From Rhabditoides inermis (lineage: Eukaryota > Nematoda > Chromadorea > Rhabditida > Rhabditidae): a stretch of DNA of 64,000 nt. Location: positions 124,001 to 188,000 of the forward strand of contig CAWZYM010000110.1 of the NCBI GenBank assembly GCA_963966185.1, read 5' to 3'. A program made the translations under genes and the position numbers. Shown piece after piece: positions 1 through 10,505 of this stretch. Numbering within the stretch: position 1 is the first letter of the stretch; each line of letters starts with the position of its first letter. The notes beneath the pieces are model-generated. The model saw only the letters and a list, made by a program, of their open reading frames with translations. It was not told the DNA's origin and searched no databases.

Positions 1-612
1 ACTCGATTCGTATTTCGCAACGGATTCGCATGTGCCATGTGGTTCTGTGTGCAGTAGTGGGATAGTGCGATTTTTTTCTCGCCCACCCCTGTCGCTGCCT
101 TCTTGCCAGTGTAAACATCACCCTGATCGGACGTTCTATCAAGCCAATTGCGAAATGCGCTTCTTCTTTTTTCGAGATCAACGAAAGTTCATAAGCCGGA
201 CATACGCTCCCTTGGTTCATTTTTGTGTTTGTTTTCTGTTGCTGAACTTTGCGAAATGTGTTTCTTCTTCTTTTTCGAGATGAAAAGTTTATGAGCTGCG
301 CTACTGGTTCACTTTTTGCCTGTTTTGTGTTGTTGAATGATTCGATTTCATGTAATTGAACACAGTGTGATGCGCTTATGGACCACCCTTCTTCTTTTCT
401 TATCACTACTTCTCCCGTTCACAGGTTAGTGAAAACGAGGAAAGATAGTGAGAGAGAGAGAGAGGGGGGGGGGGGAGAGAGAGAGACCTTCGTTCAGACG
501 CCGTACCCATTCCCTGCAACATCTGCAGCAATGTTTCGATACCGGCAGATCAGATGGAAGCAACCTTCGAACTCCACCCCTATGCCTTCAACAGCGAATT
601 CAACAGCGAATG
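1..612 (+). pseudogene. 5' fragment of a CUB membrane-protein gene (copy of 33.13-33.78 kb)
   Basis: This is a partial duplicate of the 5' end of the CUB gene at 33508. The first bases of the window match 33131 onward. An ATG at 370 opens the same signal-peptide exon (MRLWTTLLLFL...), which splices over a GA-rich intron (about 424-490) into an exon beginning AC GCC GTA and encoding PIPCNICSNVSIPADQ. A 12-base tandem duplication (AACAGCGAATTC/AACAGCGAATGT, 589-612) precedes the point where similarity stops and minus-strand LINE sequence begins. It is a dead 5' copy with no downstream exons nearby. The copy may extend left of the window. Confidence 0.75.
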
Positions 613-1472
613 TGCAGTATCTGCGTTTTCTCAGTGGAGATCTGCAGACCCCATTCTAAAGCCCACTTTGCGACAGCGTCAATTGCTTTTTGAAACATAA
701 TTTTAGCCAAATTATCACCCGGATCAAAAGCGAAGTAGATTTTCAAATCGTCTGCGTATAGAGCACACTCGACATAATCAGGCAGGCTATCAACAATATT
801 ATTGATAAAGATATTGAAGAGTATGGGTCCAAGACACGACCCCTGCGGCACACCACAGTTGACGAGTCGAGGAGACGAGAGCTCATCTCCAACCATAACT
901 TGTTGGCAACGGTCAGAAAGGAAGGCTCGAATCCACCCGAGAACGTTTCCACGAAAGCCCAGCGAATGCAACTTTTTGAATAGTAGTTTATGATTTATTG
1001 TGTCGAAAGCTTTTTTAAAGTCGAAATAAATACAATCAATAACAAAGCCATTGGAAATATGTTTCAGCCAGTGACTATAACATTCAATAAGCTGTGCGTT
1101 AGTAGACCTATTTTGACGAAAACCAAACTGTCTAGAAGAAATCAAGCTATTAAACTCGAGAAAAGCAGTCAGTTGTCTGACTATAATTCGCTCTAATAAT
1201 TTCGCTACACTACTTGTTAGGCTAATGGGACGATAGTTGGCTGGATTATCACGAGAACCCTTTTTATACAGCGGTTTTATATAAGCGACTTTCCAAATAT
1301 TGGGGATAGCGCACACTGATAGAGACATAGAAAAAAGAATCGAAAGCGGGAGACTTATTGTATCAACTGTATTTTTCAAAAACGTGTGAGTGATTCCATC
1401 GGGACTGGTATTGATTTTTGAATCCAATTGTTGTATAGTCTTGTGAACAAGTGCATACGAAACGTCACTCAT
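613..1472 (-). pseudogene. LINE reverse transcriptase, 3'-truncated
   Basis: The RT palm and fingers are clear: SPDGITHTFLK, WKVAYIKPLYKKG, NYRPISLTSSVAKLLERI, RQFGFRQNRSTNAQL, YFDFKKAFDTINH (first catalytic Asp), GVPQGSCLGPILFN and the catalytic ALYADDLKI box. The reading frame is intact up to the junction near 613, where the sequence passes into the CUB fragment. The thumb and C-terminal segment present in the copy at 28.5-29.2 kb are absent. Confidence 0.85.
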
Positions 1473-1484
1473 GGTGAGTTGATT

Positions 1485-1844
1485 CTAGAAATAGGGAAGG
1501 GCAGAGCCGGTCGGGGCAACACTCCCACCAGAGAATATCGAGTCGAAGTATTTCCCGAACACCTCCGCCTTTTCCCTCGAATCATAGACCAACTCACCAT
1601 TGTGTGACAGCGAGCTGATACCATCAGCAGGAAACATCTTTTTTCTAACGTCCTTGTATAATGCGCGTTTATTGTTACCGTTGTAGAGTTTCGCTTCACG
1701 CTTACATTGCCACGAAAAAATAGCGTTTCGCAGTTTACGCTGCGCCTTATCAGCAGTCTTAGAATCTGGAATGAGTATAGAGTAGCGTAATGCACGGCGT
1801 TTCAATTTAGAAATATAGAGAGGAATACTGACATCTTTAGTCAC
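1485..1844 (-). pseudogene. LINE linker between endonuclease and reverse transcriptase
   Basis: A 119-codon open stretch with a basic segment (ISKLKRRALRYS, KAQRKLRNAIF) followed by LYKDVRKKMFPADG and SHNGELVYDSREKAEVFGKYFDSIF. The last part is the typical 'complete with new item and reset of file' linker seen before the RT in CR1/Jockey LINEs. It ends in a stop at 1485, and the RT continues in another frame from 1472, so a frameshift separates them. Confidence 0.7.
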
Positions 1845-1950
1845 GGCCCGGATAGATGCACAGCGCGCCCCACAGAGAGAGCGGCGCGCGCACAGGCCGC
1901 TTTGCGAGTGAATGGGTGCGTAGCGATTTCAGTGAAGAAATTATCGCGCT

Positions 1951-3006
1951 CTAGCGCTTACTGTTATTTCGCAGTGGAGCTGGCGCGTCGCGTGCTTGCG
2001 GAGCGGTCAGTGCGAGCGCCACTGTCCACTGTGCAACTATCCGAACCGTGTTAGTATGTTTCATAAGGGGAATATACTCGGTAATGAGGTGTTGCATTCG
2101 CTGGACAAACACGGAAGTTGCCTCTTCAATATTTAAACCAATAAAAACACGTGTCCAATCAGTACATGCTATAGCCGCGTTGATCTCACCCCACTTAGCC
2201 TTCCCATATGCGCGTCGAAGCGGCTCTTTCGCCGCGGCCCCCGAACCAAGTCGCAACCGAAACTCGACAGGGAGGTGATCACATAAAGAGAAACGCCCTA
2301 ATACACGCGTATGTTGAAAGAGACAAGGGGAGTCAGTCAATACAATGTCAAGAGTATGCGCCTTTTGCCCCGCTCGTCTCACCATCGTCACCTGGCGAAC
2401 CATTTGAGTGAGTGAGTGGAGAGAGGCAAAAGTGACTAGGGACCTATCAAAAGCATCGGCTGCCTGGAACGAATCCCAGTCAGCCGACGGTGCATTCAAA
2501 TCGCCTTGTATAATGTGCATGTGAGAATCGGGAGAAATCAGCTGTTCCAGATGGCGGAATAGTTCACGACCAGCGCATTTTTTATCGGTAGAGTAACCGG
2601 GAGTGCGATAAATAGTGATCACACGTAATGGCTTAGAAAGTGGGAATGTTTCAGTCGGCAAGATATCAAGGCACAAAAGTTCGCAGAGATTATCGATCGA
2701 CAAGGACACAATGTGTTTCACAGAAAGAGCAGACGCGCAGAGTACTAAAACGCCTCCAGCATGCGAGTCTCTATCCGATCGAAAAATAGAGTAACGGCCA
2801 TTCAAACATAGACAATTCATGTTATCAGAAGGATTACACCATGACTCGGTCAGCGCACATATCAAGGGATTGTTTTGATCGAGAAAAACTTCCAAATCAT
2901 AGAGCTTGTTTCTTGCGGAGCAAGCGTTTAACATAATGAATTTGAAATAGGGAACATCACGTACTGATGAAAAAGACTGCGGAAAACCAGATAACGTAAA
3001 ACCCAC
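1951..3006 (-). pseudogene. LINE endonuclease (exonuclease-endonuclease-phosphatase fold)
   Basis: About 350 codons are open. Motifs of the LINE AP-endonuclease are visible in order: a start MLNACSARNK, ALTESWC (metal-binding Glu), SDRDSHAGGVLV, ITIYRTPGY, IQGDLNAPSADW (catalytic GDLN), HTLDIVLTD and a terminal SLCDHLPVEF (the catalytic SDH motif, here CDH). The enzyme would nick target DNA to prime reverse transcription. The C-terminal part runs into low-complexity sequence and the frame is not joined to the RT downstream. Confidence 0.8.
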
Positions 3007-3402
3007 GTGATTTGCGAGATGAGAGGGGGCAGGGGGACAGCTGTCCTACTGGGGTTCGAGAATGGGCGGGCTGGCGTCGGACATCTCTCCGTCGGCTCCC
3101 TCCTCCTCCGTGTCTCGAGCCTTCTTCGACGAATCTTCTGCAATAGGAGAGAGGGCAGCTTCGGTAACATTGCGCTTGCCCTGAGAGCGAGCGCGCACAG
3201 TGGAGGAGTGAGAGGAGACAGAACGGGATGAGGAGAAGGAAGCGGTGCGACTGCGCGCGCCTCGGCTGGCGGGACGGCCACGGCTCTGCTTCCTGGCCCC
3301 GCGAGAGGAGAGAGAGGCGAGAGAGTGTGCAGACTCGGAGACGGCAGACGGCCCGGCGGCGGCAGACGTGGCGACAGAGGGAACGTGGCCGAGAAGAGTG
3401 AT

Positions 3403-4069
3403 CTGTTTATTTCAACACGTATTTCATGAGCAGTGCCTACGAATGTTCTTCTATGTTCTATATAGTTGTACTGAATAACACCTCGTCAATTAATAATTGT
3501 TATTATATCATATATGACTACGTAGGGACACACTGTGTGTGCGCGTCTCTCGCCTTTTCGTCCAACACAAGCAGCGCTGCCGGGATGATCAGATCCAACT
3601 GTTCACTGCTGAAGAGGTATCGAATCACGCAGATGTCTTCGTAACACTGAAAAACACGCACTTTGACAGTTAGCATAGTTTCACTTCAATATATATGCCG
3701 CATTGTACATTTCATGTTGTGTCTCGAATCTCTCTTGACGAATGAAGATTACTACTTAGTAAAGCTAGATCTTAGATACTCACGATATCAATAGTCATAG
3801 TGACGTTGTGTTGCACAATATGTGAGAGGCAGCGGCTGTCGGATTGTTGCAGTCGTCTTTCAACCAACGCCAATGGACGACCTTTCTCGCCCTAAGTATG
3901 TAAGCGATAATGTAGTTGAAAATGTGCATCTATTCTCACCATGATCAACTTTTGCAGAATGATGGGAAGTTTGTCGGGCATCCAAGTCATACTCAGATCC
4001 TGAGCCATCTTGATCAGTTGTTCAGCACACTGGTTTCCACTGTAAAATTAATACGCGATATGTGCGTGA
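3403..4069 (-). pseudogene. Truncated KCTD-like gene copy (exons 5, 4 and 3)
   Basis: The minus strand matches the two intact KCTD genes (15559-16628 and 26347-27434): the last exon, with CYEDICVIRYLF-type coding, the exon coding GEKGRPLALVERRLQQ, and the exon coding GNQCAEQLIKMAQDL. Part of the 3' flank (about 3440-3515) is different. Similarity stops at 4069, inside the intron before exon 3, and resumes at 9172, so the copy is split by the 4070-9171 block. Exons 1 and most of 2 are missing, so it is not functional. Confidence 0.8.
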
Positions 4070-4140
4070 CTAGCGCTTCGGCGCGCTATCGCGCGCCTCC
4101 GCACTAGGTATACAAAAATAGAAAAATAGAAGAATAGTTC

Positions 4141-4400
4141 GTCTTGCATGTTTATTAGTTGAATGCTCTCTAATGACTCTTGCGAAGATACATACGCGCA
4201 AGGGTTGTAGTTGAAGTGTTCAAGTTCTATGTATTTTGTATATGTAGCTTAATTTTTGTATTTTCTAACTATCTCTCTTACTTCTTTTTCATTTATTTTC
4301 TGTTTCACAGATGTACATCGCCCCACCTCTTTCTCCTCTACACTGTTCTGTCTACTTTCCATCCTATCTCCCTCATCCTCTCCCCGCCCTCTCTCTCTCT

Positions 4401-4452
<52 letters not shown>

Positions 4453-6128
4453 CCTCGACACAGTTCTACTCTCCCCTATCTCTCCTCTCTCTCTTCTCCC
4501 TCTCCCACTGCCTCGCTATCTCTTTCTCTCTCAGTATTATATTCTTTAGAAACAGTATTATATTCTCTATTGTCTACTGTCAACTTTCTAGAGACAATAC
4601 TATTACTATGCTCTTGTTTGTCTACTGCATCTTTTTCTTCTACTGTCACAACAACTTTCTAAAGACATTACTATGTTTTCTTCTGTCTCCTTTCACCTCT
4701 CGTCACCTCTTACACTCTCACTCTCACATCTGCAGTAGTCTCTCTCCTATTCTCTCTCTCTTTCTTCCATTCTCTCTCTTGTATACTTTCACGTCCCCGC
4801 TGCGGTGACAACAACTTTCTAGAGACAGTACTATGGTACCTTCTGTCTACTCTTCTATTCTCACATCTGCAGTAGTCACTGCGACTTTCGAGAGACAGTT
4901 ATGTAAAAACTTTTTTAAACAGAACGTACTAGTCTCTTCTCTACTGTCTTCTCTCTCTACTGTCTACTCTCTCACGTTCTAAAAATAAATTTTGACCGCA
5001 TGTGCTTGCCAAATGACATGTAAGGTGAACTCGATTCTCACCTCACCTCACTTCCACTCGACACTGTACTGCATCGAAAAGCGGGAATTTCAGGCTGAAT
5101 ATGTACAAGAATACAAGTAATAAAAAAAATTTTCAACTGAAAAAAGCAGTACATAGTTCTATATTACGTCTACAATGACTTCGAGAAAATAAGCCGGCTG
5201 GCGCGCCCTAACACGTTGTGCGCACGTGTGAAGGAGTTTGAAACAGTTTAAGGTTGATTTTATCGTTAGAAAGCACTATCTATTAACGTCTCGAAACATT
5301 TTACTTATTTTTCTAACTTTTCGTTTTGTCAAAGTTATAGTTATTCGTTGAAGATAGAAATTTTGTCTTTTTTCAACTGACTCAATCCATTATTATTGTC
5401 ATATTCAGACATATTCCTATCAAAAAAGACACAACTAAGTGGATATGGGTGAGTGATTGCGAACGCCAACTATTCGATATCGATCGGTTGACCTGGCGGC
5501 TGGTAGCGAGCAATCCGGTGGGCGCGACCCCAGCAAGTAACGCGCGCTCAGAAAATGTCTAATACTGTATGAAGACAAAGTCCAATCGATCTGAAACTTT
5601 TACAGAAGGGGTTTTTTGCCCATAAAAGCTTAAGTTTACAAATTGGACCCTCTATCTCGTCCGTACGAAAAGTCGATCATATTTGCCATATTTGGTGACT
5701 TTTCAAAAAAGGAAACCAGTTTCTATAATCTATTATACGTAATCTTCCTTCTATTCAATTTTTGTAGAAATCGAAGATCATGAATTTTGGGTGCATTTTG
5801 GGTACATTCGCTTATTTGGGCATGAAGATGAGGTCACAGTCGGCTGGTATCGCGGCTATCGATTTTTTCTAGGTCGATTCACCTACCCTCCAAATTTGGT
5901 TCGCATTGAAGTATTTTGAAATTTTTCTCCATAGTTAAGAGATTAGGTGATAACTATGATAAGAAGATCGCTATTGACGAGATATTTGGAATTTTGCGTT
6001 CTCAGGTATTGAAGAAACTTTCTAGAAAAAATGAGTAGTTAGAGTGGAGTTTGAAAAGAGATATCTCTCCGGAAGGACAGACAGACAGACAGACAGACAC
6101 CATAGTAAATATTAGTATGAAAGGGGGA
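4141..6128. other. Non-coding stretch of the inserted block
   Basis: No convincing coding exon is seen. From 4300 to 4980 it is CT-rich, with a (CT)n run at about 4396-4447 and repeated TACTGTC / TTTCTAGAGACA phrases. From 5000 to 6100 it is unique AT-rich sequence with phrases typical of repeat-element interiors, ending in five tandem ACAG units at about 6078-6099 just before the hairpin at 6129. Confidence 0.5.
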
Positions 6129-6149
6129 CTAGCGCGCTTCGCGCGCTAG
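6129..6149. repeat. Perfect GC hairpin with CTAG ends
   Basis: Two 8-base arms, CTAGCGCG and CGCGCTAG, flank a CTTCG loop. It follows AGTATGAAAGGGGGA and a run of ACAG units. Such a hairpin near a CTAG end recalls Helitron 3' termini, but the base after CTAG is A rather than the expected T, so that reading is only a possibility. Confidence 0.6.
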
Positions 6150-6402
6150 AAATATAGGTATAAAATAGAGGAGAAAATTATCTATCGATTGATATATAGA
6201 TTGACTTGCTATGTGCTCTGGAAGTGCTATTAGGAGCTGTGCTAGAAGTGCTGTTGTCAGTCTTCCAGTAGATGACTCATCTTTATTTATCTTCTTATTT
6301 TTTTAATTTTATAAAAAAATAAGAAGATAAAAATCAAGAAGATTTCAAATAATTAGAAAGTGTCACAGTCTATCTGGTTGACTGTATTTACTATGCTCAT
6401 AG

Positions 6403-7985
6403 AAGGCGGTCCGGCACGCTTCGCTGTCAGAGCCTATCAGTAGATCAGTAATAAAAAAAATCACAATATAATAATCACTGATACTGAAATGCTTTTTTCC
6501 GACTCTCTGATCTCTTTCTCGGATGCACATAGGAGGCGCTCCGGCACGCTTCGCGCGCCTCCGCGGTCAAAGTCTATCAGTAGATCAGTAATAGTAAGAA
6601 TATATTGATCACTGTTACTGATATGCATTTTCTCCGATTCTCTGAGCTTTCATTCTCTCGTATGCACTTAGAAGGCGCTCCGGCACGCTTCGCGCGCCTC
6701 CGCGGTCAAAGTCGATCAGTAGATCAGTAAATACAATAATATATTGATCACTGGTACTGATATGCATTCTCTCCTACTCTCTGATCTTTCACTCTCTCGT
6801 ATGCACATAGAAAGCGCTCCGGCACGCTTCGCGCGCCTCCGCGGTCAAAGTCGATCAGTATATCAGTAATTATAATAATACATTGATCACTGATATTGAT
6901 ATGCAATCTATTCTACTCTCTGATCTTTTACTCTTTCGTATGCACATAGAAGGCGCTCCGGCACGCTTCGCGCGCCTCCGCGGTCAAAGTCGATCAGTAG
7001 ATCAGTAAATAAAATAATACATTGATCACTGATACTGATATGCATTTTCTCCGACTCTCTGATCTTTTATTCTTTCGTTTGCACATAGAGGGCGCTCCGG
7101 CACGCTTCGCGCGCCTCCGCGGTCAGAGTCGATCAGTAGATCAGTAATTATAATAATACATTATTCACTGATACTGATATGCATTTTCTCCGACTCTCTG
7201 ATCTTTTACTCTTTCGTTTGCACATTGAGGGCGCTCCGGCACGCTTCGCGCGCATCCGCGGTCAAAGTCGATCAGTAGATCAGTATTTATGATAATACAT
7301 TGATCACTGAAACTGATATGCAATCTATTCTACTCTCTGATCTTTTACTCTTTCGTATGCACATAGAAGGCGCTCCGGCACGCTTCGCGCGCCTCCGCGG
7401 TCAAAGTCGATCAGTAGATCAGTAAATAAAATAATACATTATTCACTGATACTGATATGCATTTTCTCCGACTCTCTGATCTTTTACTCTTTCGTTTGCA
7501 CATTGAGGGCGCTCCGGCACGCTTCGCGCGCATCCGCGGTCAAAGTCGATCAGTAGATCAGTAATATTAAGACTGTATTGATCACTGCTACTAATATGCA
7601 TTTTCTCCGACTCTTTGATCTCTCACTCTCTCGTATGCACATAGAAAGCGCTTCGGCACGCTTCGCGCGCCTCCGCGGTCAAAGTCGATCAGTAGATCAG
7701 TAATAATAAGACTGTATTGATCACTGCTACTAATATGCATTTTCTCCGACTCTTTGATCTCTCACTCTCTCGTATGCACATAGAAAGCGCTCCGGCACGC
7801 TCCGCGACCCTCCGCGGTCAAAGTCGATCAGCAGATCAGTAATAATAAGAATATATTGATCACTGCTACTGTTATGTATTTTCTCCGACTCTTTGATTTT
7901 TCACTCTCTCGTATGCACATGGAGGGCGCTCCGGCACGCTTCGCGGTAAAAGCCTATCAGTAGCTGGTTGACAATTACTATTTAT
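6403..7985. repeat. Tandem array, 139-bp unit, about 11 copies
   Basis: The core CCGGCACGCT begins at 6411, 6541, 6680, 6819, 6958, 7097, 7236, 7375, 7514, 7653 (one variant base), 7792 and 7931. All steps are exactly 139 bp except the first (130). Each unit has a GC part (GCGCTCCGGCACGCTTCGCG, then CGCCTCCGCGGTC) and an AT part with GATCAGTAGATCAGTAA, TTGATCACTGATACTGATATGCA and CTCTCTGATCTTT. No unit is open for coding. Neighbouring units share private variants, such as the CATTGAGG flank at 7230 and 7510, indicating segmental amplification. Confidence 0.95.
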
Positions 7986-8204
7986 TATAGATACAAGTAT
8001 AATTTATAGTTATCACTGGTCTAATATTATAAAATATAAGAGAGAGAGAGAGAGAGAGAGATGAGCAGCCGGTTGACAATTATTATTGATTTTAGATCCA
8101 AGTAGACTTCATATTTATCACTAATCTAAAATCATAATATATAAGAGAGAGATAGAGGAAGAGAGGGAGAGAAAGAGAGAAAGAGAAAAAGAGAGAGAAA
8201 GAGA

Positions 8205-8257
<53 letters not shown>

Positions 8258-8265
8258 AGAGAGAG
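7967..8265. repeat. Tandem duplication of a 100-bp AT unit plus (GA)n tracts
   Basis: GGTTGACAATTA...TATCACT...TAATAT...ATATAAGAGAGAG occurs at about 7967-8061 and again at 8070-8150, each ending in a GA microsatellite; the second tract runs to about 8255. The unit sits directly beside the 139-bp array, whose last copy ends in a related 'TATCAGTAGCTGGTTG' phrase. Confidence 0.75.
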
Positions 8266-8597
8266 ACGAAAATGATGGATAAGAAAAGGAGAGGGATGAG
8301 AAAAGGATGTTGCATACTATTTCGCCTCGCCTCACTTCTATGATTGAATATAGAAGGACGTGAGTGCATATAGTGATGTTTTATTTTATTTACTCAGAAT
8401 ATAGTAATCGCACAGTTTGTGGAGTGTGGTGAGCTGTTTCGTAGTGCATGGTGCTGTTCTCGCTCATTTGCACAATTTACTGTTTCTTTCTCTAAGAGCA
8501 GACAGACTGGCAGCTGGCGCACTCTCACCTCGCCACACTCTCTCGTCGCGGGGCAATAAAACGACGTCGATTAGAGGAATTTAATTGATAGCGGGCG

Positions 8598-8906
8598 TCA
8601 GAGGTCACAAAAAGATGCAAATTTTGGTAGAAGTGTAGTGGCCACCTGTATGCATGTTGTAGTAAAGGGAGATGTTACACGGTTGCCTAGTTTTCTTGAA
8701 CAGCCCGCGACAATTGTTTGGTGTCGCCTCGCCTCGATTAAATCACTTCGTGAAAGGAAACCAGAAAGAGTTATAAAAAGATTACGGGCAGATTTGTAGG
8801 TAAGGGAGTTTAGAGGAGTGACGTCAAAACCGTTTCTCGAAAGCTGGAGTCTGCGATTCGCAGTACTCGTTCTTGTAAGGCCTACTCGATGCAACCGTTC
8901 AACCAC
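8598..8906 (-). other. Unidentified open reading frame, 102 codons
   Basis: The frame begins MVERLHRVGLTRTST and contains TPLNSLTYKSARNLFITLSGF. I do not recognise a family. It lies between satellite and gene fragments, has no clear splice signals, and may be a fossil of a transposon ORF or chance. The rest of 8270-9171 shows no other supported feature. Confidence 0.2.
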
Positions 8907-9171
8907 CTACCCGTCTCCTCGCCTCACATACTATTTCGCTGCTTTTCTGTCTGACGCTCTCTGATTACGCGCTATTTCGTCGGACTTTCTCGAGCTTATA
9001 GCTCCGCGGATATGAGAGATATGATAACATAAAGATTTTGGGAGCATCTCGAGACCGAGGGCTTTACAGCCATACCAAATTTAGCCGGATCCATGCATCG
9101 GTGGCCTTTGTGGAGCCATGTATGGACGGACACCATAGGGCATTTAGCCAGACCGGCGCAGCGGGCGCTGC

Positions 9172-9253
9172 GAAACGTGAACAGAACGTATACGTACATG
9201 AACTTGACGCTGTCTCCTCGTTTGAAACGCGTGGGAGTGGATGGTGTATTTTC
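9172..9253 (-). pseudogene. Detached piece of KCTD exon 2
   Basis: These 82 bases match the antisense of the KCTD intron 2 / exon 2 junction (compare 16111-16192), encoding FKRGDSVKFM and its donor. On the left they continue the copy that broke at 4069. On the right they are fused at 9254 to sequence that matches 19939 onward in the cassette gene. The piece therefore marks a double breakpoint. Confidence 0.8.
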
Positions 9254-9438
9254 ATGTGAAATACATTCATATTTACTGAATGTTTTAGAGTGTGCAGCCG
9301 TCATCGGTGCAGCATCTCAACGTCAACTCGATGAACAGGTGCAATCTAGGGATGCAGCCCTGCCTTCCAGTTGACACCCAACTCGGCCAGGTGCGTTTTT
9401 TCAACTTTTATTTTTATTTATTGTTTGTTATAGTCTTC

Positions 9439-9911
9439 TGAAGTGTCTGCGACTGTTCTAAGCGAGCCGGGCAAGGTGGCCGACAGGAACAACAATATGG
9501 CGCAGGTGGTCAAGGTGAATTTTTTTTTTTGAATTTATGAATGTTTCAGGTGGCACAGTCTTCCCCATGGAGACGCAGTCCGTGTACGACAATGTCGACG
9601 AGCAGCTGATTGGCCAGCAGACGCCGCCCGTCAATGTACCAGTGGGTCAGGTGCGACTTTGAATATTTACTTTTCATTGATTGTTGTTGTAGACCGCTGG
9701 TGTCTCTGCGAGTGTTCCAAATGAGCCGGGCAACGTGTTCACCAACACGGACAACAACATGGCGCAGGAGGTCAAAGTGGATTTTTTTTGGATTCATTGA
9801 TTGTTTCAGGTGGCGCAGTCTCCCCCCATGGAGACGCAGTCCGTGTACGACAATGTCGACGAGCAGCTGATTGGCCAGCAGACGCCGCCCGTCAATGTAC
9901 CAGTGGATCAG
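9439..9911 (+). repeat. Two exon cassettes in the MULE-linked gene
   Basis: Exons resembling SSEVSATVLSEPGKVAD / TAGVSASVPNEPGNV alternate with exons encoding METQSVYDNVDEQLIG..., separated by introns of about 34 and 42 bp. The period is about 260 bp. They are the same cassettes as the larger array at 20.1-24.0 kb. The first VAQSS exon carries a 1-base deletion that shifts its frame. Confidence 0.85.
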
Positions 9912-9928
9912 GTGCGATTTTGAATATA

Positions 9929-10505
9929 GGCCATTCCCCCCTTTCATCGTACGGCAATATCGCTGGCTCTCCAGACAGGCGAGAATTTTATGCAAATTTG
10001 CCACGATTGTGTGTTTCTGTGCTCAAAAACGGTGAAAATGACGGAAATCGAAAAATCGAGCACTAGAGATCTCTGAGCATTCTATCTGGGCATCTCCTCC
10101 AGAAAACTGGGCGCTGTACGATAAGTTTGAAAAGAGTAATTAAGTTTTGGAGCTTTCCTATTGGAAATCGAGTCAAAATCAAGGTTTTTTTACTCTTATC
10201 AAAAAATAGAGACGAAAATCAAAAATCGAACACTAGAGATCGATGAGAACTGCTGATACCCATCACATATCAAAATGTTGTAAAGATTGCTTGATTCCAA
10301 AAGAAGTAATTAATTTTAGAAGATGGAGAACTCTGCTTCATTAGACCTGCAAATTACCCTCATTTCCCTAATAAGAGACCGCCAAGCGCGCGATTTGCGC
10401 GGTCGAATGGTCTCTCGCGGGCTGGTAACGGGCATTTGATGTCTCAAATGCTGTCTGGTAAACATTCGGCGAAATGACTGCCGTACGATGAACGGGGGGA
10501 TGCCC
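9929..10505. mobile_element. MITE with 27-bp terminal inverted repeats, TA target duplication
   Basis: The left end GGCCATTCCCCCC...TCATCGTACGGC mirrors the right end, whose reverse complement is GGGCATCCCCCC...TCATCGTACGGC, with only a few differences over about 27 bases. TA flanks both sides (9927-9928, 10506-10507). The element splits an intron that is otherwise the standard 42-bp cassette intron (GTGCGATTTTGAATA ... TTTTTATTGATTGTTGTTGTAG). It is 577 bp and has no coding capacity. TA duplication suggests mobilisation by a Tc1/mariner-type transposase. Confidence 0.85.

Larger units (their letters stand above)
612..3400 (-). mobile_element. Non-LTR retrotransposon (CR1/Jockey-type LINE), broken
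   Basis: Reading the minus strand from about 3400 down to 612 gives an ORF1-like Ser/charged tail, an apurinic-type endonuclease, a linker, and a reverse transcriptase. The parts lie in different frames, so the element is dead. The 3' thumb region and 3' UTR, present in the related copy at 27.8-29.37 kb, are missing here: the element stops just after the ILHI segment of the RT and abuts the CUB exon. A LINE lacking its 3' end cannot be a simple target-primed insertion, so this junction arose by later rearrangement. Confidence 0.85.
4070..9171. mobile_element. 5.1-kb block inserted in a KCTD copy
   Basis: The two edges of this block interrupt a sequence that is continuous in the KCTD copy near 16100: GTGCGTGA lies left of 4070 and GAAACGTG right of 9171, giving at most a 2-bp GA target duplication. 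The left edge begins CTAGCGCTTCGG and is rich in GCGCGC motifs. Similar GC-rich motifs recur at 6129 and in every unit of the 139-bp array. No transposase was recognised. It may be a composite of several non-autonomous elements rather than one transposon. A Helitron-like origin was considered but the ends do not fit well. Confidence 0.5.

Noticed and set aside
4070..6149. A complete Helitron
   Set aside because: The terminal hairpin and CTAG are suggestive, but the flanking bases do not fit A^T insertion, no 5' TC end is clear and no Rep/helicase is present.
6403..7985. A CRISPR array
   Set aside because: The repeats are 139 bp, contiguous, have no unique spacers, and the genome is eukaryotic.
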